Source: Phycisphaerae bacterium
GTDB taxonomy: Bacteria; Planctomycetota; Phycisphaerae; UBA1845
Direction: 5' to 3'
Length of the DNA: 33,576 bases
Assembly (NCBI GenBank): GCA_020056715.1
Contig: JAGVHG010000070.1
Coordinates: 1-33,576, forward strand
In this document: in pieces, positions 17,408-25,364 of the stretch
Layout: each line of letters starts with the position of its first letter
Position numbering within the stretch: position 1 is the first letter of the stretch
Position numbers and translations under genes: made by a program
The notes under the pieces: model-generated
What the model saw: only the letters and a program-made list of their open reading frames with translations
The model's database searches: none
What the model was told of the DNA's origin: nothing

Positions 17408-18739
17408 ATGCACCAGAGTCATCCACTACGGGAGGTGATTGATCTAACCGATCCGGATCGGAACATCATTTTCAACCTATCGGTGGAGGAGGCGCGGCAG
17501 CGAGTGGCCGATGGCGACCCGGAGGGCGTACGGGCGATCGACGGACATTTTGCATTGGTGGCCCGTAGAGGCGAGACCGTCCGTATGGCCCGGTCGTTGT
17601 CCGTGCCGATGCGCTATTTCATCGTCAAGCGCGTGGACGGGCCGGCACTGGTCGTCGCACATCGGATCGATGCCATCGAGCAATGGCTGAAACACAAGGG
17701 GTTCGCTGAGCAATTCCATCCGACGTACACGCGGATGGTTCCGGCGCACTACCTGACCGAGATCGTCCTGGTGGGCTGTCCCGATCCGAACCCCAAGTAC
17801 GTGCGCTATTTCACGCCGGAGCGGGAAACGCTGCCGACCGATCGGATGGAGATCGGAGCGCGGTACATCGGGGCGGTCGCGGACGCGATCGAGAAGCGGC
17901 TGCGGCGCTTGCCGGAGCGCGAGCCGATCGGGGTATGTTTTTCCGGCGGCATCGACAGCGGGGCCGTGTTCCTGCTGACCTATCACTTGATGTTAAAACT
18001 GGGTTTGAACCCCTCGCGGCTGAAGGCGTTCACGCTGTCCATCGATGGCGGTGGGTCGGACCTCGACCAGGCGCGAAGGTTTCTGGAGACGGTGGATTTG
18101 CAGCTTTTCCACGAGCCGATCGACGTACCCGCGGAGTGGATTGACTACCAAGAGGCCGTTCGGGTGATCGAGGACTACAAGCCGCTGGACATCCAGGCCG
18201 GGGCGATGCTGCTCGCCCTATGCCGCGGCATTCGGGAGCGTTACCCGGAGTGGCGACACCTGATCGACGGCGACGGCGGAGACGAGAACTTGAAGGATTA
18301 TCCGATCGAGGAGAACCCGGAGTTGACCGTCCGCAGCGTGCTCAACAACCGGCTCTTGTATCATGAGGGCTGGGGCGTGGAGTCAATCAAACATTCGCTG
18401 GTCTATAGCGGCGGGCTGAGCCGCGGATGCACGCGGACGTATGCTCCCACCTCCGCACTTGGTTTCGAGGGGTTCAGCCCTTTTATGCTTCCCAGCGTCG
18501 TCGAAATTGCGGAGGGCATTCCGTTTATCGCCCTGACGGATTGGCGGCACGACCGGCTGTATTCTCTAAAAGGTGAAGTTGTTTCCGCGGGGGTGAAGGC
18601 GGTTACGGGTTGGGACATGCCGGTGTTCGAGAAACGGCGCTTTCAACACGGGGGCGCCGCTCGCGAAGCGTTGGCCTCGCGCTTACCGGCGTCCGAGGAA
18701 GTCTATCGTCGCGCGTTTCAGGAAGTGTTTGGTGGTTGA
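17408..18739 (+). CDS. Asparagine-synthetase-like protein (PP-loop), no glutaminase Cys
   Basis: 443-residue member of the asparagine synthetase/beta-lactam synthetase fold. The ATG at 17408 follows GGAGGAG by six bases. The C-terminal synthetase domain has the PP-loop SGGIDS (179-184), which adenylates a carboxylate, and the later DGDGGDEN (from Asp287) typical of the AsnB active site. The N-terminal about 150 residues resemble a remnant class II glutaminase domain (DGHFALVARRG, then MARSLSVPMRYFI) but begin Met-His, with no Cys2 nucleophile. It therefore cannot hydrolyse glutamine by the usual route; it may use free ammonia, or another amine as in beta-lactam synthetase and lasso peptide cyclases. 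It overlaps the radical SAM gene by 8 bp and heads a three-gene cassette. The substrate is unknown; ordinary asparagine synthesis seems unlikely. Confidence 0.88.
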   Translation: MHQSHPLREVIDLTDPDRNIIFNLSVEEARQRVADGDPEGVRAIDGHFALVARRGETVRMARSLSVPMRYFIVKRVDGPALVVAHRIDAIEQWLKHKGFAEQFHPTYTRMVPAHYLTEIVLVGCPDPNPKYVRYFTPERETLPTDRMEIGARYIGAVADAIEKRLRRLPEREPIGVCFSGGIDSGAVFLLTYHLMLKLGLNPSRLKAFTLSIDGGGSDLDQARRFLETVDLQLFHEPIDVPAEWIDYQEAVRVIEDYKPLDIQAGAMLLALCRGIRERYPEWRHLIDGDGGDENLKDYPIEENPELTVRSVLNNRLLYHEGWGVESIKHSLVYSGGLSRGCTRTYAPTSALGFEGFSPFMLPSVVEIAEGIPFIALTDWRHDRLYSLKGEVVSAGVKAVTGWDMPVFEKRRFQHGGAAREALASRLPASEEVYRRAFQEVFGG

Positions 18740-19673
18740 GCTTCGTACCCTGACGGAGCGGGATATCCTCACCCTGCGCGGGCCGCGCAATCCCGTCGAT
18801 CCGTCGCGGCCATACCTCTGGTTCACGGAGCGGGAACGGACTGCGGACGGCCGGATCGAGAAAGTCGCGGCGATCTTCCTTACCAACAAGGAATGTCCGT
18901 TTCGTTGTGTGTATTGTGATCTATGGAAGAACACAACGAAGGATCGGGTTCCGCCCGGCGCCGTGGCGGGACAGGTGGAATGGGCGCTTGCACAATTGCC
19001 CGGTACTCTGCACGTAAAGCTCTATAATTCCGGAAACTTCTTCGACGATCAGGCCATCTCAAGAAGCGACCGTTCCCGCCTGTGTGAGATGCTTTCCGAC
19101 TTTCGCACGGTCATCGTGGAGTGTCATCCGAAACTCGTTGACCGGCGGTGCGTGGAATTCGCGGGTGGGCTAGCAGCTGCTTTGCAGGTTGGTATGGGGC
19201 TGGAAACGGTTGATCCACAGGTGCTCCCGCGGCTGAACAAACGGATGACGCTGGATGATTTCTCGCGGGCCGCGGAGTTCATGCTCGCCCACGGGATCGC
19301 GGTGCGGGCGTTTATCATGCTGCGGACCCCGTACCAGGGCGAGGACGAAGGCGTCGAATGGGCGCAGCGCTCGATCGACTTCGCCTTCTCGATCGGCGTG
19401 GAGTGCTGCTCGGTGGTCCCGGCGCGGGCGGGCAACGGGGTGATGGAACGCCTACAAGAGCAAGGGCACTTTCATCCGCCGTCGCTGAGGTCGATGGAAA
19501 AGGTCTTAGATTACGGTGTCGGTCTTCGGCGCGGGCGCGTCTTCATGGATTTGTGGGACTTGGAGCGGTCTTACACTTGTGGGGTGTGCGGACCGGCGCG
19601 CGGAGAGCGATTGGCGGCGATCAACCTTTCACAAACCGTGCCCCCGCGCATTTCATGCGCTTGCGGTTCGTAG
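18732..19673 (+). CDS. Radical SAM enzyme with extra C-terminal cysteines
   Basis: 313-residue radical SAM protein. CPFRCVYC (Cys55, Cys59, Cys62) should bind the [4Fe-4S] cluster that cleaves S-adenosylmethionine, within a TIM-barrel-like core (VKLYNSGNFFDD, then VIVECHPKLV, then QVGMGLETVD strands). Near the C-terminus four more cysteines, Cys283-x2-Cys286 and Cys309-x-Cys311, could bind an auxiliary Fe-S cluster or zinc. Possible starts are TTG 18729 and GTG 18732; GTG is chosen, with AGGA about five to ten bases upstream. Its first codons overlap the end of the AsnB-like gene, so translation is probably coupled. The ELP3-like ordering of motifs hints at C-C or C-S chemistry, but no substrate can be assigned. 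Association with an amide-forming enzyme and a phosphatase suggests a joint pathway. Confidence 0.9.
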   Translation: MVELRTLTERDILTLRGPRNPVDPSRPYLWFTERERTADGRIEKVAAIFLTNKECPFRCVYCDLWKNTTKDRVPPGAVAGQVEWALAQLPGTLHVKLYNSGNFFDDQAISRSDRSRLCEMLSDFRTVIVECHPKLVDRRCVEFAGGLAAALQVGMGLETVDPQVLPRLNKRMTLDDFSRAAEFMLAHGIAVRAFIMLRTPYQGEDEGVEWAQRSIDFAFSIGVECCSVVPARAGNGVMERLQEQGHFHPPSLRSMEKVLDYGVGLRRGRVFMDLWDLERSYTCGVCGPARGERLAAINLSQTVPPRISCACGS

Positions 19674-19688
19674 TCAGGTCGGAGGGGA

Positions 19689-20324
19689 ATGCGGATAAAC
19701 GACCCGATGCGAAGTTGGTGCAAATCTCTCGCCCCACGGCTCAAGGGCCGTGGGGCTGGCGCCGCGGTCATCTTTGATCTCGATGGGACGCTCACCAAGC
19801 CCTACCTGGATTTCGACGCGATTCGTAGGGAAATCGGCATCGAGCGGGGGCCGATTCTGGAAGCGATCGCACAGATGGATGCCGCGGGGCGGCGGGATGC
19901 GGAGGTGATTCTGCTACGACACGAATGGGACGCCGCCAAGAATGGGACGCTGTACGAGGGGGCGGTGGAGACGGTGGCCGAATGCCGAGCGCGGGGTTAC
20001 GGTGTGGCCATCCTCACGCGGAACGCGCGGGCCGTCGTGGACTACATCCTTGCGGAACATGGATTCGTCGTCGACGCAATCCGCACCCGCGAGGACGGAC
20101 CCATCAAGCCCTCCGCCGAGCCGGTGCTATCCATTTGTCGAGAGTTACAGGCCGACCCGTCGCACAGTTGGATGGTCGGAGATTATTTGTTCGACATCCT
20201 ATCGGGCCAGGCCGCGGGCACGCGGACCGTCTTGATGATCGGCGACGGGGCTGAACCTGCCTATGCGAAGCAGGCGGACTACGTGATTCAGGGCTTGTCG
20301 GAACTACTTGCACTTGTTGCCTAA
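19689..20324 (+). CDS. HAD superfamily hydrolase (phosphatase-like)
   Basis: 211-residue HAD-IA-like phosphatase. The nucleophile motif is DLDGT (Asp30, Asp32), motif II is ILTRN, motif III is the Lys in GPIKPSAEP, and motif IV is VGDYLFD. A helical cap lies between motif I and motif II. Together these predict Mg-dependent hydrolysis of a small phosphorylated metabolite; phosphoglycolate phosphatase and pyrophosphatase PpaX are the nearest well-known types. GGAGGGG directly precedes the ATG at 19689 with a tight spacing, so the ATG at 19707 is an alternative. It lies 15 bp after the radical SAM gene and ends the cassette; the stop codon is immediately followed by a palindromic repeat. Possible jobs are removing a phosphate from the cassette's product or repairing a damaged intermediate. 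Confidence 0.9.
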   Translation: MRINDPMRSWCKSLAPRLKGRGAGAAVIFDLDGTLTKPYLDFDAIRREIGIERGPILEAIAQMDAAGRRDAEVILLRHEWDAAKNGTLYEGAVETVAECRARGYGVAILTRNARAVVDYILAEHGFVVDAIRTREDGPIKPSAEPVLSICRELQADPSHSWMVGDYLFDILSGQAAGTRTVLMIGDGAEPAYAKQADYVIQGLSELLALVA

Positions 20325-20443
20325 GTTATGAGTTACGAGTTACGAGTTACGAAAGGCAAGGCGCAGCGCGCCACATACTATTGTTTTGTAATTCGTAATT
20401 CGTAATTCGTAACTCGTAACTCGTAACTCGTAACTCGTAACTT
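20325..20443. repeat. Heptamer-based palindromic repeat (GTTACGA / TAACTCG), copy 2
   Basis: The left arm (20325-20352) has four GTTACGA-like units; the right arm (20388-20443) is a regular array of three TAATTCG and about five TAACTCG units. The arms are complementary and can form a long hairpin around a 35-bp centre. It fills exactly the space between the stop of the HAD gene and the stop of the convergent helical protein, so it may serve both as terminator. It is the same family as 17189-17302. Confidence 0.88.
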
Positions 20444-21475
20444 TTATCGTTTGGGCGCGGGGGCGGTTTCGCCTCCGGTCGGTTCTTGGCTTGCCCTGAC
20501 GGCCTCGCGTTGCAGTGCGGTAGGGATTTGGTCCAGACGAGTCTGAAGTTCCTTGAACATGTCGTCGATGGGGCCGTAAAGCTCGCTGAGCTGCTTTTTC
20601 AAATCGTCGAGAGGTACGTCGGTCACGGTCTTGCGCTCGATGCGATATTCCAAACGGGCGATGTCCTCGCGGCGCCGGTCGCGGTGGGCGACGGCACGGT
20701 CCTTCAATTCGGACAGACACGAGAGCGCGGCGATGCGCTGGCCCTCGTCGAGGTTGAACATTTGGACGAAGTCGGCGACGTACTTCTCCCAGCGGTCGAG
20801 TTCGGCGACGACCTGATCGACGGGCATCTTCGGCGACGCGGTTTCGGCGGATTGCTCGTGCTCGGTCCGGCGATTGCGACTCTCCTCGCGGCGCTGCCGA
20901 CGTCCCGCCGGCGACGGCTCCCAGAAAACATCTTTGTCGAACTCGCCTTCTTTCCACCCTTTTAGCTTGTGCTCAGCGATCGCCATACCGGCGCTCATTT
21001 GGAGGGCGTCGACTTCGAACTTGGCACGTTGCATAGGTCGAAGCACCTTTCGGAATTCATCGTTGCTTTCGCGGATTTGGTCGCGGGATTTCTCGAACAC
21101 CGGCAACGCCCGATCCGCCCAGGCCTGGACCCGTTCCTTGGACGGAGGTTCAAGGTCCATGCGCATCTCGATGAACTCGTTGGCGAGTGGCTGAATCCGC
21201 GAACGGTTTTCGGTGAGAAAGCTCTCGAAGCGTTTGACGGTGGCCTCGCGGACCTTGGCCCGTTGGTCGCCGTCGAGGTCGTATTCTTCGCACGCCTCCT
21301 CGGCCCAGCGTTGCAGCATGAGGTTGAGCAATTTCGGCGATGGCCAAAGACCATCAACAGGGGCCGCGTCCGCCGGGGTGTTGGCAACGACGCTGTTCGC
21401 TTCCGAGGGAACGGTGGTGGTCTGTGCGGGCGTCGCCGCGAGGACAATCAACGTCAAAGGCATCAGCATAGCCAT
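20444..21475 (-). CDS. Secreted helical protein of unknown function
   Basis: 343-residue exported protein starting at ATG 21475 (MAMLMPLTLIVLAATPAQT signal peptide); a GTG at 21490 is an alternative start. After the signal sequence it is almost wholly alpha-helical and highly charged, with two helical modules (about 45-160 and 215-330) separated by an Arg/Glu-rich hydrophilic linker. Each module has LDxxQRxxV/A-type segments (YDLDGDQRAKVREAT, then FNLDEGQRIAALSC), reminiscent of periplasmic Spy/LTXXQ-like chaperones or metal-sensor proteins, where LTxxQ is the hallmark; here it would be LDxxQ. That link is tentative. It is convergent with the HAD gene and lies about 220 bp downstream of the sialidase-like gene on the same strand. 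There are no catalytic motifs. Confidence 0.75.
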   Translation of the reverse strand: MAMLMPLTLIVLAATPAQTTTVPSEANSVVANTPADAAPVDGLWPSPKLLNLMLQRWAEEACEEYDLDGDQRAKVREATVKRFESFLTENRSRIQPLANEFIEMRMDLEPPSKERVQAWADRALPVFEKSRDQIRESNDEFRKVLRPMQRAKFEVDALQMSAGMAIAEHKLKGWKEGEFDKDVFWEPSPAGRRQRREESRNRRTEHEQSAETASPKMPVDQVVAELDRWEKYVADFVQMFNLDEGQRIAALSCLSELKDRAVAHRDRRREDIARLEYRIERKTVTDVPLDDLKKQLSELYGPIDDMFKELQTRLDQIPTALQREAVRASQEPTGGETAPAPKR

Positions 21476-21499
21476 ATTTCCCGGAGGCACCCGATCAGA

Positions 21500-21555
21500 A
21501 CGAAGATCGAAGTCCGAAGATCGAAGAAACGACGGCTTGGGACTTCGATCTTCGG
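21500..21555. repeat. Inverted repeat of CGAAGATCGAAGTCC words
   Basis: The left part (21500-21526) contains the word GAAGATCGAAG twice, split by TCC; the right arm (21539-21555) is complementary to the first copy over about 15 bases. It lies upstream of the secreted helical protein gene on the minus strand, within its probable leader. It has the same design as the other short-word palindromes in this window but a different sequence. Confidence 0.7.
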
Positions 21556-21695
21556 GTTTCCTGACTCTCCGGACACGATACGGTATTCACACCCATCAAA
21601 CCTACCGCACTTGGTTCGGGGACCTCAAGGACGCCGCCCGTATTGTCTCCATTGTCGTGCCCATGTTCAACCGCTGGGAGCGTCTAGCAAAGCCC

Positions 21696-24116
21696 CTACG
21701 GCTGCGGCGGCCAGAAGACGTAGTCGTCCGACCCGGCATCGTTTTCTACCTTGTCGTCCCAGCGAGGAGAGTGGACCCCGCCGTCGTCCACGCCGTTTTC
21801 GGAGAGCGAGTAAATGGTCGGGCCTTCGTCAGTGACTCGATACCCGAACTGCCGCCCGGTGAACGGGTCGGTGCGCATGGTGTCGCCCATGTTGGCCGGA
21901 AGTTCATCCAGCGACTTCGGCCAGCGCCCGTTGCGGGCGCGGTAGAGGTGCGTGGCGTAAGCCAGTTGCGTCGCCCGGCGGGAGGCCTCATTGCGGGTAC
22001 GCACCTTGTGGTACCGGCTCATCGACGGTAGGAACATCCTCGTCAACGGCGGCGCTGCGTTGACGGTGTTGGACTCGGTCGCTTCCACGTCGCTCGCCCG
22101 TACATCGGGATAGCCGATGCGCATTTGATCGCCCACTTCACGAAAGTAGGTGTTGAAAGCGTCGATCGCGGCCCGCGCGTCATCCTCGCCTAGACCGATG
22201 AAGTCTTCCTTGGTCGTCTCCGAATAGCCGACCATCTTACTGATATACTCGGCGCGATCAGGATCCATGGAAACCTGGCCATCGGGCCCTCGAGCGCCGA
22301 AAAGATATTGGGTGACATCCAGCGCCGCTGCGTGCTCGCCGCGCATGAACCGCGCTAGGTCTTCGAGTTCGGGGTCGAAACGACGCAAGGTTTCAGCGGC
22401 CTTTTCGAGCTGCTTTTCGTTGAATATGCCGTGTTGGAGCGCCCACCGGGCGTTTTTGTCCGTTAGTTGCCGCTGCGCCATGGCGACCAGACTTTCGATC
22501 AGGGTGCTTCCGCGGCTTAAATGTTCGGCGCTTCGAAGGACCGTCTCCATCGTGTCGATCATCTTGTCGCCATCCACTTTGCCATCCTCCATCCGCCAGG
22601 CGTCGGCAAGTGCGGCCTTGCTCATCTGACGTTGCGGAGCCAGCGTCGGTAAAAGCAAGTTGAAGAGCAGTCGGTCTTCCGCGGTCGGACCATCGGGCAG
22701 GTCGCGCACCGCATATCCGCTGTGTCGCGCCGCGTCGCGATACTGAGAAAGCAACTTCTGTACGGCTTGATGGGTCATTTCCCACTCGGCATGGTCCGCC
22801 GGATTCCAAGGTGCGGGGGGTCCGTCATAGTTGAGGCTGTTGAACATGTCATTCAACTCGGGCCAATCCGAGGGGGTACCTGACTCCCAGTACTCACCGT
22901 CAGCAGGCGTCATGAACGCAGCGTAGGCATCATATGCGTTGACCTCTGTCGGGGGCCCGACGAGCTCCTGGCGATACCATTGCATGTAGTCGATGGGTTC
23001 TTGAAAGTCCGGTTCAGGGGCGAAACCCAGGGCATCGACCTCCGCGGCGGCGTGCTCCGCGCCGTCCGCCGACTCGGAATCAGCCACTTCTCCCGCCTCT
23101 CCGCCAGGAGTCTCCTCGTCAGAAGCGGGAAGATCGGTGTCGTCGCTTGGTTCCGAAATCGCGACCAACGGAGCTGCTTCGGCGGTCTCCCCATCGGCCA
23201 GGGATGTGAAAAGCATGAGAAACGAACCGTCCTTGAGGCGTGTGACGGCGGGGTCCGAAGCGCTGGGGAGGCGGAGGCCAGGCTCCATTTTCCATTTCGC
23301 TCCGTCGTCGGACGCCATCGAGCGGATGCCTTTTTCAGAGTTTCCATAGGATCGCAAACCGTCGTCGAGTGACACAATGCTGTTGATCGAAACGATGTCT
23401 TCAACCTTGATTGGTGCGACCCGCGCGAAACGCCAGCCGTCACGGGCGATGGCGTGCCGCACCGAGTTGTCGGCTTTGTCATCCTTGTCGGCGCGGGTCT
23501 GCACGCCGGGCGATACATACAGATGGGTGCGGGACTTGAATTGAATGGCGGCGGCGAAGGCGTCAGGGAGGTCGTGGAATCGCAGGCCCATGTCAGGCTC
23601 AACCCGATATTGCCCGCCGTCGCGGGCAATGGCCGAGCGGATTACACACGCGGCTGTCAGCTTTCCGTCGGCCGCGCGACGGGTCTTCGGCGCGTCATCG
23701 GTGAAGTACAGGCGAACTCGCCCGTCCGAGAGCGGAAGAACGTCGGCGTGTCGCGCACGGACCGGCGAACCGGTCCGGTCGGTGATCTTGAGACGCTTAA
23801 CAGGTGACCACGAACGACCGTCGTCTTTGGATGTTACGGCGCTGAGAACCGTTCCGTCGGGTTCCTTGTCACAACGAATGTCGAAAACGGCCAAAAGCGT
23901 CCCGTCGGACAGACGATCCAATTCGGGAGAGGAGGCGTTTCGCAGGAACACTTGTGGAACCGGCGTGAACCGAAGCCCGTCCGGCGAACGGGCGAGGCGG
24001 AGGACGGTCGACTCCTTGGTGTGAGCATCCGCGTCGGTCGGCTGAGCGAAAGCAGCCTGGCCTGAGACAATTCCGAGCGAAAAACAGACGGCAAGGTTGC
24101 GTGCAACGCGCTTCAC
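21696..24116 (-). CDS. Sialidase-like propeller protein with pseudopilin-like C-terminal tail
   Basis: 806-residue secreted protein (GTG start, signal peptide ending AAFAQ). Residues 30-305 resemble a sialidase/BNR beta-propeller: an Asp-box SKDDGRSW (96-103) and blade-like repeats such as RLSDGTLLAVFD, PLSDGRVRLYF and RLKDGSFLMLF. An acidic linker (about 310-345) leads to a large helical region (about 350-700) of unknown family. The last 92 residues (715-806) look like the C-terminal part of a GspG-like major pseudopilin: helix ATQLAYATHLYRARNGRWP, SLDEL, TDPFTGRQFGY, and SENGVDDGG. No N-terminal pilin helix is present, so it is not assembled as a pilus. Sialidase catalytic residues (Arg triad, Tyr/Glu) cannot be confirmed, so enzyme activity is doubtful. 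Tails of this type recur in planctomycete proteins, as I recall. Confidence 0.82.
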   Translation of the reverse strand: MKRVARNLAVCFSLGIVSGQAAFAQPTDADAHTKESTVLRLARSPDGLRFTPVPQVFLRNASSPELDRLSDGTLLAVFDIRCDKEPDGTVLSAVTSKDDGRSWSPVKRLKITDRTGSPVRARHADVLPLSDGRVRLYFTDDAPKTRRAADGKLTAACVIRSAIARDGGQYRVEPDMGLRFHDLPDAFAAAIQFKSRTHLYVSPGVQTRADKDDKADNSVRHAIARDGWRFARVAPIKVEDIVSINSIVSLDDGLRSYGNSEKGIRSMASDDGAKWKMEPGLRLPSASDPAVTRLKDGSFLMLFTSLADGETAEAAPLVAISEPSDDTDLPASDEETPGGEAGEVADSESADGAEHAAAEVDALGFAPEPDFQEPIDYMQWYRQELVGPPTEVNAYDAYAAFMTPADGEYWESGTPSDWPELNDMFNSLNYDGPPAPWNPADHAEWEMTHQAVQKLLSQYRDAARHSGYAVRDLPDGPTAEDRLLFNLLLPTLAPQRQMSKAALADAWRMEDGKVDGDKMIDTMETVLRSAEHLSRGSTLIESLVAMAQRQLTDKNARWALQHGIFNEKQLEKAAETLRRFDPELEDLARFMRGEHAAALDVTQYLFGARGPDGQVSMDPDRAEYISKMVGYSETTKEDFIGLGEDDARAAIDAFNTYFREVGDQMRIGYPDVRASDVEATESNTVNAAPPLTRMFLPSMSRYHKVRTRNEASRRATQLAYATHLYRARNGRWPKSLDELPANMGDTMRTDPFTGRQFGYRVTDEGPTIYSLSENGVDDGGVHSPRWDDKVENDAGSDDYVFWPPQP

Positions 24117-24272
24117 GAGTCTCTCACCGGCGGGAGGACGGTCATGAGGCCGTCACCGTTCCGTGGGATGGTCAATCGTCAGTCGTACGAGCCAACGATG
24201 ATATCATTCAAGCCACTGGAATTCAAGGGGCAAATGTCGATCGCAGACGTGAGCGTTGCGCCCATGTGAACC

Positions 24273-25178
24273 CTACGGCTCGCAACTGAAGTGGAAAGAG
24301 TCATCTAGATCGAGCGGCAGGACCAAGGTACGGAAGCTGCGGCCAAGAGCATCCGCACACATCTCCGCTCGCGCATTCGCGTCGCCGACGAATGAATCGG
24401 CGTATTCCGCGTTGAACACGGGCTTGCCGGCGTCGATGAAGGGTTGCAAAGCGTCGCATTCGTCGAACTCGTGGCACTGCTCGTTTACGCTGAAGTCGAA
24501 GTAGTCCACCAGTTCGGGGATTTGATCCAGGTCATTTTTTAGTGCTACGGCGAGATTCCGCTTATGGGCCTCATTGGCGAGAAAGCGATTGAAGGCCCGT
24601 TGATCGGTCGCCGTCAGGTCAAAGCCGGTGTCGTTGGTAAAGCCATCGAGGTTGTCCGGCTCCACACCATCGCATTCTCGTCGCACGGCCAGATCGAGAC
24701 GATCCAGCATGATGCGCTCTACGTTGCTCGACCGGATGTCCAACCACCGTTCATCGGAAAAGCCTTCCAGAGTATGACCCAAGTCCGCCGGTTGGAATTC
24801 ACCGGCATCGTCGCGGAAGTCCTCGTAGGAACCTGCGGAGAAGTAACAAATGACTTTGCGTCCCGAACCGTGCAGCTCGGTGATGACGGAGTCCGAGGCC
24901 TCGAACAGGTCGATGTCATAGACCTCGACGTCGTAGGTCGTGTTGATCCCACCGTCGGCATTCGGTTGTAGCTGCCACTGCCAGGTCGTATCGACCATTG
25001 GCCTGTACCAGTCGCCCTCGGTGATCGGTGGGACATCGACGTTGACCTCGGCGATTCCGGTGCATCCGACCGCCCATACCGAAAAGACCGTGACGAGCGC
25101 CGTGCGGAGCGAGAAGCAGATGACTGCCGCGACCCTTCGATCACGTTGACCTCTCGACGGTGTTTGCGAGAATCTCAT
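24273..25178 (-). CDS. GH114-like endo-alpha-1,4-polygalactosaminidase family lipoprotein
   Basis: 301-residue lipoprotein with a GH114/TM1410-like (beta/alpha)8 glycosidase domain. The ATG at 25178 (GGGAG eight bases upstream) gives a basic, hydrophobic leader ending in lipobox AVGC (36-39); the longer frame to 25322 is rejected. Family landmarks are YDVEVYDIDLFEAS, VICYFSAGSYEDFR, WLDIRSSNVERIMLDRLDL, GVEPDNLDGF with the presumed acidic catalytic pair, LAVALKNDLDQ, and FDFSVNEQCHEFDEC. Characterised GH114 enzymes hydrolyse galactosaminogalactan-type polymers, but many family members in other bacteria have unknown substrates. The protein should be surface- or periplasm-anchored. It is transcribed in the same direction as the sialidase-like gene, 156 bp upstream of it, which suggests a glycan-related pair, though co-transcription is unproven. 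Confidence 0.88.
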   Translation of the reverse strand: MRFSQTPSRGQRDRRVAAVICFSLRTALVTVFSVWAVGCTGIAEVNVDVPPITEGDWYRPMVDTTWQWQLQPNADGGINTTYDVEVYDIDLFEASDSVITELHGSGRKVICYFSAGSYEDFRDDAGEFQPADLGHTLEGFSDERWLDIRSSNVERIMLDRLDLAVRRECDGVEPDNLDGFTNDTGFDLTATDQRAFNRFLANEAHKRNLAVALKNDLDQIPELVDYFDFSVNEQCHEFDECDALQPFIDAGKPVFNAEYADSFVGDANARAEMCADALGRSFRTLVLPLDLDDSFHFSCEP

Positions 25179-25315
25179 CCCGTCGGCTCCCGATCTGCTG
25201 GTGATATAAAAGGGGCTATCGACGTTCGGACGTTTCGCCGCCGCCGTCTTCCGACCGGCCGCCTCGCGGACAACCTTTCCAGACGCCCGTCTTAATGTCC
25301 GCAATAGATCGTCAA

Positions 25316-25344
25316 TCGACAACCACCGTATGCCGATCTATAAT
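25316..25344 (+). promoter_or_regulatory. Near-consensus sigma70 promoter of the serine acetyltransferase gene
   Basis: TCGACA (25316-25321, 5/6 match to -35) and TATAAT (25339-25344, perfect -10) are separated by exactly 17 bp. Transcription would begin about 14 bases before the ATG at 25365, with GGAG (25354-25357) as Shine-Dalgarno. The word AGATCGTCAAT occurs at 25307 (over the upstream edge of the -35) and again over the start codon at 25356. Confidence 0.65.
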
Positions 25345-25364
25345 CCGGACTCCGGAGATCGTCA

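Noticed and set aside
20388-20443. Possible CRISPR-like array
   Set aside because: The repeats are contiguous heptamers with no spacers, and no cas genes are present.
17189-20443. Composite transposon formed by the two heptamer repeats
   Set aside because: No transposase, terminal inverted ends or target duplications; the repeats look like intergenic palindromes, so only the bracketing is reported.
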